Below, one piece after another: positions 41,996 to 53,879 of a stretch of 64,000 bases of DNA. The notes under the pieces are model-generated. The model saw only the letters and a program-made list of their open reading frames with translations, searched no databases and was not told the origin of the DNA. This stretch comes from Bathynomus jamesi. Taxonomy: Eukaryota > Arthropoda > Malacostraca > Isopoda > Cirolanidae. The position numbers were made by a program, and so were the translations under genes. Position 1 is the first letter of the stretch. Each line of letters starts with the position of its first letter. The stretch lies in NCBI GenBank assembly GCA_023014485.1, contig JAJOZX010001572.1, positions 434,001 through 498,000 of the forward strand. Direction: 5' to 3'.

Positions 41996-44900
41996 ATAAT
42001 TAATAATAATAATAATTATCTATCATTTTTCAGGAAACAACAGAAACTCAATCAGAATCTAGAAAACCATCTACAAGTTACAACTTCACAATGGCATTAA
42101 GCAAGGAGCTGAGGGAGCTCCGTGGGCGCACAGTTGATATCTCAGAACCTCCACGTACTGTCCACAGGGAGGTGTCAACTGGGCCATCTACCAGATCTCT
42201 CACTGAAACTTTCCTGGTTGGATACCCTTCAGCTTTTATCAGTGGTTCCCAGCTTCCCACCAACAGACAGGCGTTCCAGTATTTCCTTAATCTTCAGAAT
42301 TTACCGGAAAATGCAGGGAGGCCCATGGTTCAAGACCTTGCATATGAAACAGTTGAATCTATCATCCCATTCTGGCAGATGGCTAGGATCAAGACAATGA
42401 CCAAGTACAACGCAATGAAGCTCTTCATGAAACTACATGATAAACATCGTGCTCTGGTGAAAAGCAAAGGAAGAGCAAGTAACCCTGGAGGAAAAAGAGG
42501 AGCATTTGTACTGGAATTAGACAGCCTGTTCGATATAGGAGCTCCAGATGCAATCCAGGAAATACAGAACAACAGACTGTTATCCAGAGAGAAAAAAGAT
42601 GAGGATATCAGGTTCTACGAAGACCAAAAGACTGAGAGGAAAGGTCATATGTCTGGTCATGACAAGATTTTTGAGACAAGATCCCTGCAGCAAGCAGCGA
42701 GGAATGAAAGACTGCAGCATAGACAAGAACAAGGTAAAACTAATTACTTTGAACGTTACAAAAAGTTTTAAGTTTTACTCCATTGCGATATTTAGCATGT
42801 ACTTAACAATTACTGTCTTAACATGTTGTACCTGGGGTGACTCAACTGACAACGACGCTAACACAGAGGACATGGATTACCATCAGCCTCGTCCTGGATG
42901 TTCTCACCATCAAGACACTGTGACTAGCGTGACTTTGACGTTTCCAAGGAAGGTCATGGAATGTGATGTCATCTGCAATACAGCTGATCGTCTTGGTTTA
43001 TCAGACAATCAAGTTACTGCCATGGTTTCTGCCACCTTGAAAGCTGGAGGGGCTGATCTGGATAACTTCGTCATCTCAACCTCAACAACACGTCGCAACA
43101 GAATGCTGTCCAGGTATAATATCAGCCAGAGTCACATGTCCAAATTTTGTGAAAACCCCCCAGTACGCTGCCTTACACTGGGATGGAAAGTTGCTCAAAG
43201 ATGTCTTGGGCAGTGAACCTGGAAGTACCTCAGAGACTTTAGCTGTGCTAGTGTCTGGTCCACCTTCATACACTGAAGGAAAGTTATTGGGAGTACCTGT
43301 CATCGACAATTCTTCTGGCACAGCTCAGGCTGAGGCTTCAATGGATTTACTGGAGACATGGGAACTTACGGATAATGTTACTGCCCTTGTTTTTGACACT
43401 ACATCCAGTAACAGTGGAGTTCACAGAGGAGCTGCCAAACTGCTAGAGAAAATGCTGAACAAAAAGGTGTTTTATCTGGCCTGTCGACATCACATCCTGG
43501 AAATCCTAGTAGGAGCAGTTTGGGAGAAGCTGTTTGGGAAGGTGAAGGGGCCAGATAATCCCTGGTTTGAGCATCTGAAGGATGTTTGGACGGACTAGTC
43601 CAAGGAAAACCCAAAGATGCTGGCTATCAACAGCAAATGGCTGAAGGAAAAGAAGAAGAACAGTGAAGAAATACTCCAAGACATTCTAACAGCAGAAAGG
43701 CTTCCAAGAGCCGACTACAGGGAAATGGCTGAACTGACAGTCATTGTTCTTGGAGGAACGCCTCCTCGAGGTATTCACTGGAGTCGACCAGGCGCCATTC
43801 ATCAGGCCAGATGGATGGCCAGAAACCTGTACTCCATGAAAATGCTGATGTTTGCAGATCAACTTGAGTACGACGAAGACACTGTATCAAAGCTGGAAAG
43901 ACTCAACACCTTCCTTGCGCTGTTCTACACTCCTGTATGGATGATGTCAATGTCTGCTGCAGATGCTCCCGTGAATGATCTAAGTCTAATCCAGGACATG
44001 TTGAAGTACAAGAAAACTGACCCAGAGCTTGCTGATGCAGTACTTAATAAGATGGAAAACCACAAATGGTACCTGACGCAGGAAGTCGTGCCATTTGCCC
44101 TGTTCAAGTAGATTGAGTGACACATTGAAGCACGACATTGCTGCCCAGTTACATGCCACTGAGAAGCCAGACAGCTTCAGAACAGGAAAGCCTCTATTCC
44201 AGAGAGTCACAGCTAAGACCACCCTGGTTGATCTCATTGGCCCAGAATCACATTTCCTGCTGGACACACTGAACATTGGATCCGAGTGGCTTCTGGAACC
44301 TGTCACGTCTTGGCCACAGAATGAGGACTACAGAAAAGCGTTGGACTATGTTAAGAATCTGAAAGCGGTGAATGACATTGCTGAACGTGGTGTCAAGATG
44401 ATGAGCGACTTTGCAAATGTCATAACAACAGATGCCAAGCAAAGGGACTATCTCCTTCAAGCTGTGGAGTTCAACAGACGCCGCTTTGACAGCTTCAAGA
44501 AACAAACTCTCAACAACTGACTGTGTAAAAGTCATTATGAAATTAATCATCATGTAATGCTTTCACTTCTTGATCGATTAGACTTGTGACAAAATGTTAA
44601 TCTCAAATTTGTGTCATGAATAAGGCGCCTTGTCTGCCTTGAGTGTGAGAAAACGAATTTTGTGATATTTCTGAAATCTTTGTATGTACCAATGTGCCAT
44701 TTCTTGTTCCAAGACTATCATAATTGTATAAGTTAGAAAGAGGATTAAAAACACTTTAATTTGGTGCCTATTTTGTTGCTCTATCTTGTTTAGATAAAAG
44801 GTTATAGTGCAAAACATGATTCAAGGGACCCCGGAACTGGTGCTTTTGGCCGATTTCAAGGCAGAAAAATTAAAGCTCCATGCGGCAATGCTTCCCAACA

Positions 44901-45006
44901 ACCTAGGTCAAAATGGTTGTGATTTTCGGCCTTTTCAGGTCAAAAAGCATGGGAAAAAGTACAGAAACCTATGAAAATAAGAAAAAGTTGATTTTTGAAC
45001 AGGGCT
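41675..45006 (+). mobile_element. DNA transposon of unclassified family, copy 2 (3.3 kb, long TIRs)
   Basis: About 195 bases at each end are inverted repeats at roughly 90% identity by eye (left AGGCCTGTTCAAAAATCAAC, right ending TTTTTGAACAGGGCT). The duplication of 9-11 bases at the target is unusual; hAT makes 8. The interior gene is homologous to that at 5085-7335. It is inserted in the LINE ORF2 end. An (AAT)n run (41948-42020) lies in the 5' leader. Confidence 0.92.
42091..44520 (+). pseudogene. Transposase-like protein of the unclassified family, copy 2
   Basis: Begins MALSKELRELRGRTVD (42091). Blocks are SAFISGSQLPTNRQAFQ, ESIIPFWQMARIKTMTK, GHMSGHDKIFETRSLQ, then, after a possible intron with donor GTAAAA at about 42735, TTRRNRMLSRYNISQ, GKLLGVPVIDNSSGTAQ, ALVFDTTSSNSGVHRGAAK, FYLACRHHILEILVGA, WSRPGAIHQARWMARNLY and DIAERGVKMMSDFANVIT to a stop at 44520. 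The FDTTSSN, CRHHILE and HQARWM order recalls the hAT fold (second Asp, Cys-x-x-His, Arg-Trp). It is disabled by a frameshift in a C-run near 43160, a TAG at 43596 and a frameshift near 44103. The element could have been active fairly recently. Confidence 0.82.
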
Positions 45007-45017
45007 AGCAGTACAGT

Positions 45018-48000
45018 CTGTCATAATGTGGTCAATTGTTTGTGGTGTGTCCTGGCACAGGTGGCAGGTGTCGTCTGTGGAGTTGTCTAGTCTGTGTTTA
45101 TATGTCTGTAAGTTGGGACTTGGGGTGATGTCCATATCGGAATCGTGCTAAGTTAACTCGATCCGATCTGCTCAGGCTGGTCTCTGACCTGCCAATGGGT
45201 GGTGGCTTCGCACCTAGGACCGCATTCGGACCGAGTCGTGTCAGTGCTTTGTGGGATAGGTGTGTGTGTATGTGTTTTCTACACTGTATGATGTTTGTGG
45301 GGCGTGGTATGGAATGGAGTATTTGGTTATAATGTCTCTCTGGTGTTACCTTAATGGTGCGAGGTGTTGGTGCATGATTGTACATGTAGTGGCAAGGGTG
45401 TTGTGGGTTCGTTGTCGCTGCTGCCATGAATTGTGTTCCCCTCATGTCTAAATGTTCCCTAACTTTCATTATTTTTGTTTCTGTGTGCAGGTGTTCTATT
45501 GATGTTGTTTGAGTACATCCTGTAATGATACGAAGTGCGTTGTTTTGTGTTGTCTGTAAGGTGTCTATGTGCGTGTTTGAGATAATGGGTGCCAAGCATA
45601 GGCTAGCGTAGTCCATAACTGAGCGAATATATTGTTTGTATATGAGTGGTTTCCTGCTGGTGTCCAAAGCTTGTGTCTGTTAGTACCCTAAGCGTGTTAA
45701 GTCTTGACGTACATTTGTTTTTAATGTCCTGAATGTGGTTTGCAAAAGATAATGATGTGTTGTATGTGACCCCAAGTATTTTGGTCCTGTGAGTGTGTGG
45801 AATGTTGGTGTTGTTTAGTGTAAGCTGTGGAGTTATCTGGTGTTCTTTTGTGTTGCTTGTTAGCAAAGTGATAGTTGATTTTGTGGGCGCTACTTTGAGT
45901 CTATTGTGTGTGAGCCAGTCTTGTATACTGTTTATGTATGTTTGTAGGTTATTTGTAGCGGTGTCGATGTTGTTGTGGGTGGATGTTAGAGTGATGTCAT
46001 CTGCATATGATGATAAGGTAAGCTTGTTATCTATGGGTGTTGGAATGTCATGCATGTATAAATTGAACAGTGTTGGTGAGAGAACAGAGCCTTGAGGGAC
46101 CCCGTTTGGAAAAAGCTTGTTTTTGGATGACTTGCCATTAAATGTGACATGTAAGTATCTTCCTGATAGATAGTTGCTCAGCACCTTTTGGTGTTATTGT
46201 GCATGTTTGTGTTGAGTATTTTGTTTATGAGAGGGAAGCGTGGGATAGCACCAAATGCTTTACTAATGTCTGTTGTTGCTAATAGTGTACGTTGAGCTGG
46301 TCGTCTGGAGTTGATGTCATCCATGATGTGCTGCATGAGGTTAGTGAGCAATGTCGTGGTTGAGTGGTGAGGTCTGAATCCATGTTGAGTAGGCGATAGT
46401 AGTATGTGTGGGTTGGTGATTTGTAAGATTAGTCTTTCTGTAACTTTGGAAGGTGTGCATAGTAAAGTAATGGGTCTATAGGAAGCTGGTTCTGTTGGAT
46501 TTTTGTTTGGTTTGAGTAGTGTAATAATTTTACCTTGTTTCCATATGTCAGGAATAATACAGTGTTGGTATGAATATGTGCTGATGTTTGTGAGAGCTAG
46601 TATTCCCTGTGGGCCCAAGTGTTTAAGGTGTAAGTTAGATATGTTGTCTGGTCCAGTAGCTTCAATTCTTAATGTTTTTGATGATCTTGATGGTCTGGTT
46701 TGTATTGAAAGGTGTAATGGTCGTGTCGAGTTTGTAGGTTTTCTTGTGTCTGGCTGTTTGTCTGTCTGCGTATTTCTGGTTGTTGTCTCTGTTTAAGTGA
46801 CTTATCTTTGCGTAGTGACTAACTAGAATGTTAGCTTGTTGTGTATATGTTGGGATATTATTTTGGCTGCGACAGATAGCCGCGTGTGAGGTGTGAATGC
46901 CGCTGTTAGAGTGGGTAATGCTGTTTATAGTCTTGTATAGCCTGGATGTACCTGTGGAGTGGTTTAGTGTTGTTATGAATTCTCTAAATGTTTCTGTTTG
47001 TTTTTCTTTAAGTTTGTTGTTTATTTCTGTGTTGAGCTGTTGTATCTGCTGTTTTATGGCTTCTGTGTGTGGTGTTTATGTGTTATGTTTGAGGTTGTTA
47101 CGTTACCTTATGAGGTCGGCTATTTCTCTAGTGTAATTTGGGTTGTATTTCCTAATGTTGCCCTTGGGTATGTATTTGTTTGCATTATTGATGATCTGAT
47201 TAAATGTCTTGAGTGTTGTATTGATGTTTATGATGGGTGTGCTGTTTAATGTGGTGAATTGTTCCTGTCTATATTTTGAACTGTTCCCAATCAGCTTTCT
47301 TGTAATTTCTGTAAGTGTGCCTAAGGCTGTTGGGGCAGAGTATAGAACGTGTTGTAATGATGATGGGCAGGTGGTCTGATGACAGTTGTTTTTCTGTTCT
47401 CCAGTGTGTATGTGTTGCTAGTGAGGGGGAACAGAACGTCATGTCTGGGGAGGAGTTTGAGTATCCTGCTTGATGTGGTATGTGTGTATGTTCTTCTGTA
47501 TTGTTAAGAATGAAGAGACTGTTTAGTTGTGTGGCTATGTTGGCGCCTCTGGTGTTGCTTTGGTTGCGCAGGTACCAACTAGTGTCTTTAGCGTTGCAGT
47601 CTCCTCCTAAAATGACATTAGTGAGAGAGGCCAGATTGTGTAACTGTGGATTGTAATTGGCTGGCACCTGAGGTGAACTATCTGGTGGGATGTAAATGTT
47701 GATGAGTGTGGTGTTGTGTTTTGCTCGTGTTTTAATGTTAACTGCCTGTATTTCTGTCGTGTTATCTGCTTGGATTGTGTTTGTAATGTTTTGGGTGGCA
47801 TCAGTGCAGCTAATGCTTTTACATATGTAAGTGATGAGTCCACCCCCGTGACCCCCAGTACGATCTTGACGGATCGCCGTGAAGTCAGGAATGGTGGGTG
47901 TTTTGTGTGTGCGTTTTAGTTTTGTTTCTTGTATAAGTGCTATGTGAATGTCTTGTTTGTGTACGAATTCCCTAAGCCTGCATGATTTTGTTTGTGAGGC

Positions 48001-48170
48001 CATCTACGTTGTACTGTAATATGTTAATATTATGCTTCTGTATGTGTCTCATGGTCCTATTGTGTCTATGTCTTTGTGTATGGTGAAATGTGTAAGTTGT
48101 AGTGGGGCCTGGATTAGTCTTAATGTCTCCGGAGAGTAAGAGTAGTCGGGGAGCACGCAACTGCTCCCCG
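45018..48170 (-). pseudogene. LINE endonuclease-reverse transcriptase, broken
   Basis: Starts after the leader with ILQYNVDGLTNKIMQ (endonuclease start). A frameshift near 47990 leads to IHIALIQETKLKRTHK, NVILGGDCNAKDTSW and LSSDHLPIII (all APE motifs). The reverse transcriptase has [50 protein letters not shown] and SSYADDITL (catalytic). Frameshifts occur near 46180 and 45660. The end shows CHLCQDTPQTIDHIM, a CxxC...H zinc motif, up to the inserted transposon; the last 42 codons lie beyond it at 41536-41663. Confidence 0.85.
48104..48127 (-). other. 2A-like peptide motif in the LINE leader
   Basis: The minus strand encodes LLLSGDIKTNPGP (motif DIKTNPGP, 48104-48127). It matches the DxExNPGP ribosome-skipping consensus except for Lys in place of Glu. 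Such motifs are known at the N-terminus of several LINE proteins. A perfect small hairpin (GGGGAGCA / TGCTCCCC) lies just upstream, at 48150-48171. Confidence 0.6.
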
Positions 48171-48244
48171 TAAATGAAAAAAATAGCATGCTGGTATAGG
48201 TCCGGCCCCGGGAGCCGATCGGCACTCTGACCGTGCCACGTGGC

Positions 48245-50670
48245 GGAGTATTTATTTATGCCAAGACAAATCTGAATCCAGTTGAAGTTACCTCCGTTAA
48301 AGAAGAAATAGTTGAATCTGTACGGATAGATATTGGGCATAAAAATGCCAGGAAAATCAGGATAGCGGGTATCTATAGACCACCTGAGGGATGTTCAGAT
48401 GGAGGAATCCCCAAAAGTAGAGAAGAAAATAAGTAGGCCTATGTAGAAAATAAACTTATTGATGAAATAAATAAAGCAATGACAAGCAATATTGTTATTG
48501 TTGGAGATTTCAATTATAGGCATATAGACTGGGAAATATTACAAACACCTGAAAGTAATGAGAGATTCTTAGACTGTATAATTGAGAACGGTTTAACCCA
48601 GTTAGTAAAGGAGCCAACCAGGGCCGATGCCATTCTAGATTTAATTCTAACAAATAATCCAGATACCTTCCAGGATATCTCAGTTTCAGAAACACTAGGT
48701 TCAGGTGATCATTATATCTTTCGGTTTAATATTGTTTGTAATTCAAGACCTAGTGAAAACAAAGTAGAAATCCCAGATTTTAAAAGAGGAAATATAAATG
48801 GACTAGTAAATGATCTGTGTCTAATATATTGGACAGATATTCTACAGCCTGAACAGACAGTAACTAGTATGTGGGAAAAATTTAAAAGTATATTAATGAA
48901 CATAGAAAGGAAGCATATCCCACAGTGTAAAATCAGAACTGGAAAAAATAAAAAACAACCTTGGATAAACTGCAATGTAAAAAGAGCAATCAGAGAAAAA
49001 AACAAAAGCATTTCATAAATTCAAAAGAACTAAAACTGGCACAGACTCCGAAATATATAAAAGTAAAAGAAGCATTTGCAAGAAAACAGTCAGAGATAGC
49101 AAACGAGACCTGGAAAAAAGCCTAGCCAAGAATTCAAAAAACAATCCTAAGAAGTTTTTCAGTCACTTCAATTTGAAAAGTAGAGTGAAAAAGATAATTG
49201 GCCCCCTCCATATAAATGATAAAACTATAGATGATGATCTTGAAATAACTGAAGAACTAAACAAATACTTCTCATCAGTATTCCCAAATGAAAATTTAAA
49301 TAATATTCCTGATCTTATACTACCAGGAAAGATAGAGAAATAAATGAATTTAGGGTAACAAAACTAGATATCCTAAAAGCAATAGATAAATTAAAAATGG
49401 AAAAATCTCTAGGGCCAGATGAAATGCATACAATAGTCATAAAAGCTGCCAAAAAGAATATAGCACAGGCGCTAGAAATTATTTTTAATAAATCATTGAT
49501 ATGTACTGAAATTCCAGAGGATTGGAAGAAAGCAAATGTGGCTCCAATCTTTAAAAAAGGAAATAGAAACTTGACAAAAAACTACAGACCCATCAGCCTC
49601 ACCTCCATTATTTGCAAATTACTCGAAAGTATCATTAGAGGTAAAGTTACTGAGTTCCTTGAAGAGTGCAACCTTATAAATGATAGCCAGCATGGCTTTC
49701 GAAATGGAAGGTCCTGTCTAACCAACTTGATTGAATTTTATGATGGAGTCCTATTGCATTTGGACAATAAAGAGCCAGTAGATATAGTATACTTAGATTT
49801 TGCAAAGGCATTTGATACTGTTCCTCATGCAAGATTGTTGGTAAAAGTTAGAGCTAATGGACGGTATAAGAGGTCATATAGCTGACTGGAGAGTAGAATG
49901 GCTGAGAAACAGAAAAAGAGAGTTCATCTAAATGGAAATAAGTCTACTTGGAGACCCGTATTGAGCGGAGTCCCACAGGGGTCTGTGCTGGGACCTCTGC
50001 TTTTTGTTGTCTATATAAATGATCTAGAGAAGGGCCTATCATGTAAAAACTCAAAATTTGCTGATGATACAAAATTAGGCCATAATGTTAAGTCAGTAGC
50101 AAGAGCAATGACAATACAAAAAGACTTAGAGTAACAGCCTGGGCAGATAAGTGGGAGATGAGATTTAATGTTGATAAGTGCAAGGTTATGCATATTGGGC
50201 CAAAAAATCCGGAATTTGAATACAATATGAATGGAATTTGGATTAAAAATGATGATAAAGAGAAAGACTTGGGTGTCGCTGTGACTAATGAACTTAAACC
50301 CTCAAATCACTGTATGGAAATCAGAAATAAAGCAAATGCTAGACTCAATCTCATGCAGACACACATTGAATACAAATCATCCAATATTATAAAGCAACTA
50401 TACATTTCATATGTGAGACCCCTCCTCGAATACTGTATTCAATTTAATAGTCCCTATTTGATACAAGATATTGAAAAACTGGAAAAAGTACAGAAACGAG
50501 CAACAAGAATGATCCTATCTCTAAGACAATTGACATATAAGGAAAGACTGGCGTATCTAAACATGTTCTCATTAAAAAGGAGGAGGTTAAGGGGTGATAT
50601 GATAGAGGTGTATAAAATTATAAAAGGGTTGGATAAGATAGATTTTGATTCTCTTTTCATTAAAAAATAA
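48245..50670 (+). pseudogene. LINE endonuclease-reverse transcriptase, broken
   Basis: Endonuclease: GGVFIYAKTNLNPVEV, IRIAGIYRPPEG, IVIVGDFNYRHIDWEIL (catalytic Asp-Asn), and GSGDHYIFRF (final Asp-His). Reverse transcriptase: [57 protein letters not shown] and [10 protein letters not shown] (catalytic FADD). The C-terminus is RLRGDMIEVYKIIKGLD. Interruptions: TAG near 48433, frameshift near 49015, TAA near 49341, frameshift near 49865 and TAA near 50132. Most residues are intact, so it is a moderately young copy. Confidence 0.88.
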
Positions 50671-50900
50671 ATAACCAGACTAGTCATAGTATGAAATTAT
50701 TTAAGCCAAGATGTAGAACAAATTTAAGAAAACATAGTTTTACAAACAGAGTAATTAAGTTTTGGAACAGTCTGACAGAAGAAGTGGTGACTTCAGATAC
50801 ACTTGATTCTTTCAAAAGAAGGTTCGATAGTTTGATGTCTGCAAGGGACATCTGACATCTGGTGATAGTGTTTAAGCCCATTTTTATTGCATGAATGGTA
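48245..50900 (+). mobile_element. CR1/Rex1-type LINE, 5'-truncated
   Basis: Starts within the endonuclease domain, immediately against the 5' end of the minus-strand LINE at about 48240. It encodes the rest of the endonuclease and a full reverse transcriptase, and ends near 50900. Motifs such as NYRPISLTSIICKLLE and [14 protein letters not shown] place it with the CR1/Rex1 type. Confidence 0.85.
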
Positions 50901-51561
50901 CTAGTTTATTTCATATATATTATGTGCATTTAGGTGATAGATCCCACAGCTCAACACAAGTGTTGTGGGATATAGGGAGGCAGCATCTTGGGTTAGGGGA
51001 TACTCTCTATCCTTACACACCCCATTTAAAGAGATTCCTCTGCCGAGCGGTGCCCCCCATAGTACTGTGAGGTATTGAAAAACTCATGATCTTCATTTGC
51101 CCCACAAACACCTTTAAATGGGAGACCCAAAATGAGTGCACACACATTTCTACATTACTGTACAGTCTTTACAGCCACACCTACACTTTTCCTCCTAAGT
51201 ATATATATTGTAATGTATATGGTTGTGAATTGTGACTTGGTCCGCAATTGATATGGACCGTGACTTATTTTTGGTTGGCAAGGTACTGGTATTGATGGGC
51301 ACCGTAATGAAATTGACTGGATTCTTTGGATCTGATATATTTGCATGTCAGTTATAAATAGATATAGAGTGTAACATATTTGTGGATAGTAGCCTATTAT
51401 GACTTTGATCCTCTGGATCCAAAGATTCTATCTTTAGTTTTAAATTGATAATTAATTAGTTTTGTAAAAATTGGTTGTTGCCAATGTACAGGCAGTTTTT
51501 GCATAGTGGAGCCACCTCGATGGGTCGAAGTGGCCCTAGTGTGCCCACTATAAAAATTTTG
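50901..51561. other. No gene recognised
   Basis: Holds a short hairpin (ATCCCACA...TGTGGGAT, 50940-50970). Otherwise unassigned. Confidence 0.6.
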
Positions 51562-52076
51562 GGACTAGTATGTTTCATGGACTGCTCTCGATTTTCCTAC
51601 GAAATTGCAAACAAGTGCAGTCGATGGCCCTGATTTTGTTTCTGCAATCGGTTTTCTTGAGAAATGATAAAGAAAAATGTTATTGGATATTGAATAAATT
51701 TATTTACTGAAACGACGCAATACACTCCAACATTTTTTTTAATAAGTCCGAGCTGGTGTGGCGCTTACGCCATACAAATTCACAAAGGTACGAGTCAAGT
51801 TGGTCGCGATCTGTTCCGCATCGCAGTTTGTTCGATTGTTTCAACGAATTCCACGAGCTTTCCACCTGCTGAGTGTGAGCTCCGGTAGATGGGTCGATAA
51901 ATAAGAAACTCGATTAGGTTAGGTTAGGTCAGGTTAGTTTAGGTCAGGTTAGTTAGTTTAGGTCAGGTTAGGTTTCTCAAGAAAACCGATTGCAGAAACA
52001 AAATCAGGGTCATCGACTGCCCTTGTTTGCAATTTCGTAGGAAAATCGAGAGCAGTCCATGAAACATACTAGGTCC
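51562..52076 (-). mobile_element. Merlin-like element 0 (515 bp) with 110-bp inverted ends
   Basis: The ends read GGACTAGTATGTTTCATGG and the complement ending CATACTAGGTCC. About 110 bases of each end (51562-51665 and 51972-52076) are inverted repeats. Flanks AAAATTTTG and AAAATTTC suggest a worn 8-bp duplication. The interior holds a transposase C-terminus and a TTAGG-type tract (51913-51972). Confidence 0.7.
51712..51912 (-). pseudogene. Merlin/IS1595-like transposase C-terminal fragment
   Basis: The minus strand reads HSQQVESSWNSLKQS, GTDRDQLDSYLCEFVWRK and ends KMLECIASFQ with a stop. The HTQxVExxW block with the catalytic Glu and the SYLxEFxWR block are standard for the ISXO2-like DDE domain. 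Everything upstream is missing. Confidence 0.7.
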
Positions 52077-52084
52077 AAAATTTC

Positions 52085-52590
52085 TTATGTTCTTATGGTT
52101 AGGTTAAGTTGTGTTATTTTCGTTAGTTTTAACTGTACGCTCTTGACGATTGGTTAGGTTAGGTTACTTTTGCCATGAATATTACTGACGAAAATACATT
52201 TTTCTGGTGTATTTCATGTTGTTTCACTTGATTCTGGCCTTTTTAGCCCACAGTTTCCCTCTTCTTCAAAGCCCTGGAGGGGAGGGGATTATCTCCATAA
52301 TGGTGCATTTGCGCCAAAAATGAAGGTCAGATTCAAATGAAACACCATGAAATACACCAGAAAAACCTATTTTCATCACTAGTTTGGGTAGATGTGGGTT
52401 AATATGTAGCAAATAGCCCCACCTCGAGTTCATAATTTTTTAATAAATTAACATGGCAAATTTGTCGCAAATGAATATTAAAAAAGTTACAGCTATTTAA
52501 AGTTTACCCGATATTTTCGTTAAAACTAAGGAAAATATTATGACTTAACCTAACCAATCGTCAAGGGCGTACAGTTGACCTAACCTGGCA
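52085..52590. repeat. Nested palindromes (outer 52095-52590, inner 52187-52379)
   Basis: Outer arms: GGTTAAGTTGTGTTATTTTCG near 52087 is inverted near 52530. Inner arms: AATACATTTTTCTGGTG is inverted as CACCAGAAAAA near 52355. The inner arm shares the TTTTCTGGT...ATCTGGCCTTC layout with the hairpins of the Merlin-like elements. Confidence 0.75.
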
Positions 52591-53327
52591 TTCAATTGAA
52601 CTAACCGGGCATTTATTTGACCTAACCGGGCATTCAGTTGCCCTAATCTGACATTCAATTAACCGGGGGCAACTCACAAGTAGATAGATCCACCGCACAA
52701 ACTGATTACTGATTTTCAAACTCATTACTGATTTCAAATGAAAACGCTGTGCGTGTGGCCCGATCTAGGACGAAGATGATTGGCTAAAATGGTTCTGTTA
52801 ATTTATTCACCGATCTCGGAGAACGGTATCTAACCTAGGTACAAATTTCTCAATGGTCTCTGGATTGTTTCCTAATCGCCTTTTTCATTCGTTTTTCGGT
52901 TTATAAGTTCTGTATAATAAACAACAATGTAATCACCAATGTAATAATAAATTTATAATTTCTGTAATAAATAATAATGCAATATTAAATGTAATAAATT
53001 TAATAATAAATGTAATAATTATGTAAAAAAAAAAAAAAAATAATAGAATCTGTATGTTTAGAACAGGAAGATAGTTTTAAATTTGTGCGAATGTACTTAA
53101 TGAAAATGCCCTTCCGGTGTCGGGAGAATGGGATCTAACCTAAGTGCGAATTTCTTAACGGTCGGTCCCTGGACTGTTTTTCCCTCTTGTTTTGGTTCAT
53201 TCGTGTTTCTGTATCCACCCGAGGAGGATGCTAGTGGGCGTCGAAACTGTTGTGGAAATAAACTCTGTCTATTAGAGTGGGTTTTTATTTTCATAAATGT
53301 GAAAAATTCTTAGCAAGGAAAAATATT
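52591..53327. other. Degenerate CCTAAC/GGGCATTCA repeats and a Penelope-like end
   Basis: Up to 52680 the words GGGCATTCA and CCTAACC repeat as in the arrays at 59229. At 53205-53270 CCCGAGGAGGATGC and GGGCGTCGAAACTG recall a Penelope-like 3' region. A poly-A run lies at 53023-53041. No gene. Confidence 0.5.
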
Positions 53328-53368
53328 GGTAAATATTTACATTGGGGTCTCCACCCAATTTTGATGCC

Positions 53369-53549
53369 AAAATACATTTTCCTAGTAGTGTATGATGTGC
53401 TTTGTTCAAATCTGGCCTTCATTTTATGCGGAAATGAACCAATCAAAAGTTATGATACTTCAAAGTTTTAACATATTTTGGTTCATTTCCCCATAAAATG
53501 AAGGCCAGATTTTAACATTGCACATCAAATACTACTAGAAAAATGCATT
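53369..53549. repeat. Subterminal palindrome of Merlin-like element 1
   Basis: Arms AATACATTTTCCTAGTAG and TACTAGAAAAATGCATT, enclosing ATCTGGCCTTCATTTTA and its inverse. Confidence 0.85.
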
Positions 53550-53606
53550 CCAGTGTCCAAATTGCTAGAGAACCTACCTAACTTAACCTAACCTACCTAA
53601 CCTAAC

Positions 53607-53879
53607 TTACCTAACCCTAATATCAATGGATTCATCGTAGGAACACTCAGATCTATACTTTCTACATTTAAAAGACGACTGTAACACACCATGTTTGACA
53701 AAAATCTCTACAGCAGAATTATCAATATTGTTAATATCTATAATCACATCTTCGAAATACATTTCACATCTTTCACACACCATATTGGAAAACCAACTAA
53801 TGAAGAAAATGGAAAACACTGTAGCCGCATACCTCATTTTTTGTAGCCAAATGTGATTTTTCCACCCAAGTAGATACAC
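53607..53879 (-). pseudogene. Merlin-like transposase N-terminal zinc-ribbon fragment
   Basis: From the minus strand: MVCERCEMYFEDVIID, then VEIFVKHGVLQSSFKCRKY and a stop after DIRVR. It matches the start of the gene at 55386 (CQSCELDFEDLI, FFSNHG). The DDE domain is absent; the frame runs directly into the CCTAAC tract. Confidence 0.6.

Larger units (their letters stand above)
41522..48240 (-). mobile_element. Jockey-like LINE on the minus strand, split by a DNA transposon
   Basis: The 5' end is near 48240 and the 3' end near 41525, with a (CAA)n tail (TTGTTGTTGTTG on the plus strand). Coding order on the minus strand is leader with a 2A-like motif, endonuclease, reverse transcriptase and a C-terminal CCHC-like region. 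The transposon at 41675-45006 lies in the last part. The group is suggested by the RT and the tail motif SLSRSDRVNLARFRYGHH; the exact clade is uncertain. Confidence 0.82.

Noticed and set aside
42078..44553. Minus-strand frames within copy 2 of the unclassified family
   Set aside because: Complement of the transposase-like gene; no motif of their own.
45260..47250. Plus-strand frames rich in Val, Cys and Phe resembling membrane proteins
   Set aside because: They are the complement of the minus-strand LINE gene.
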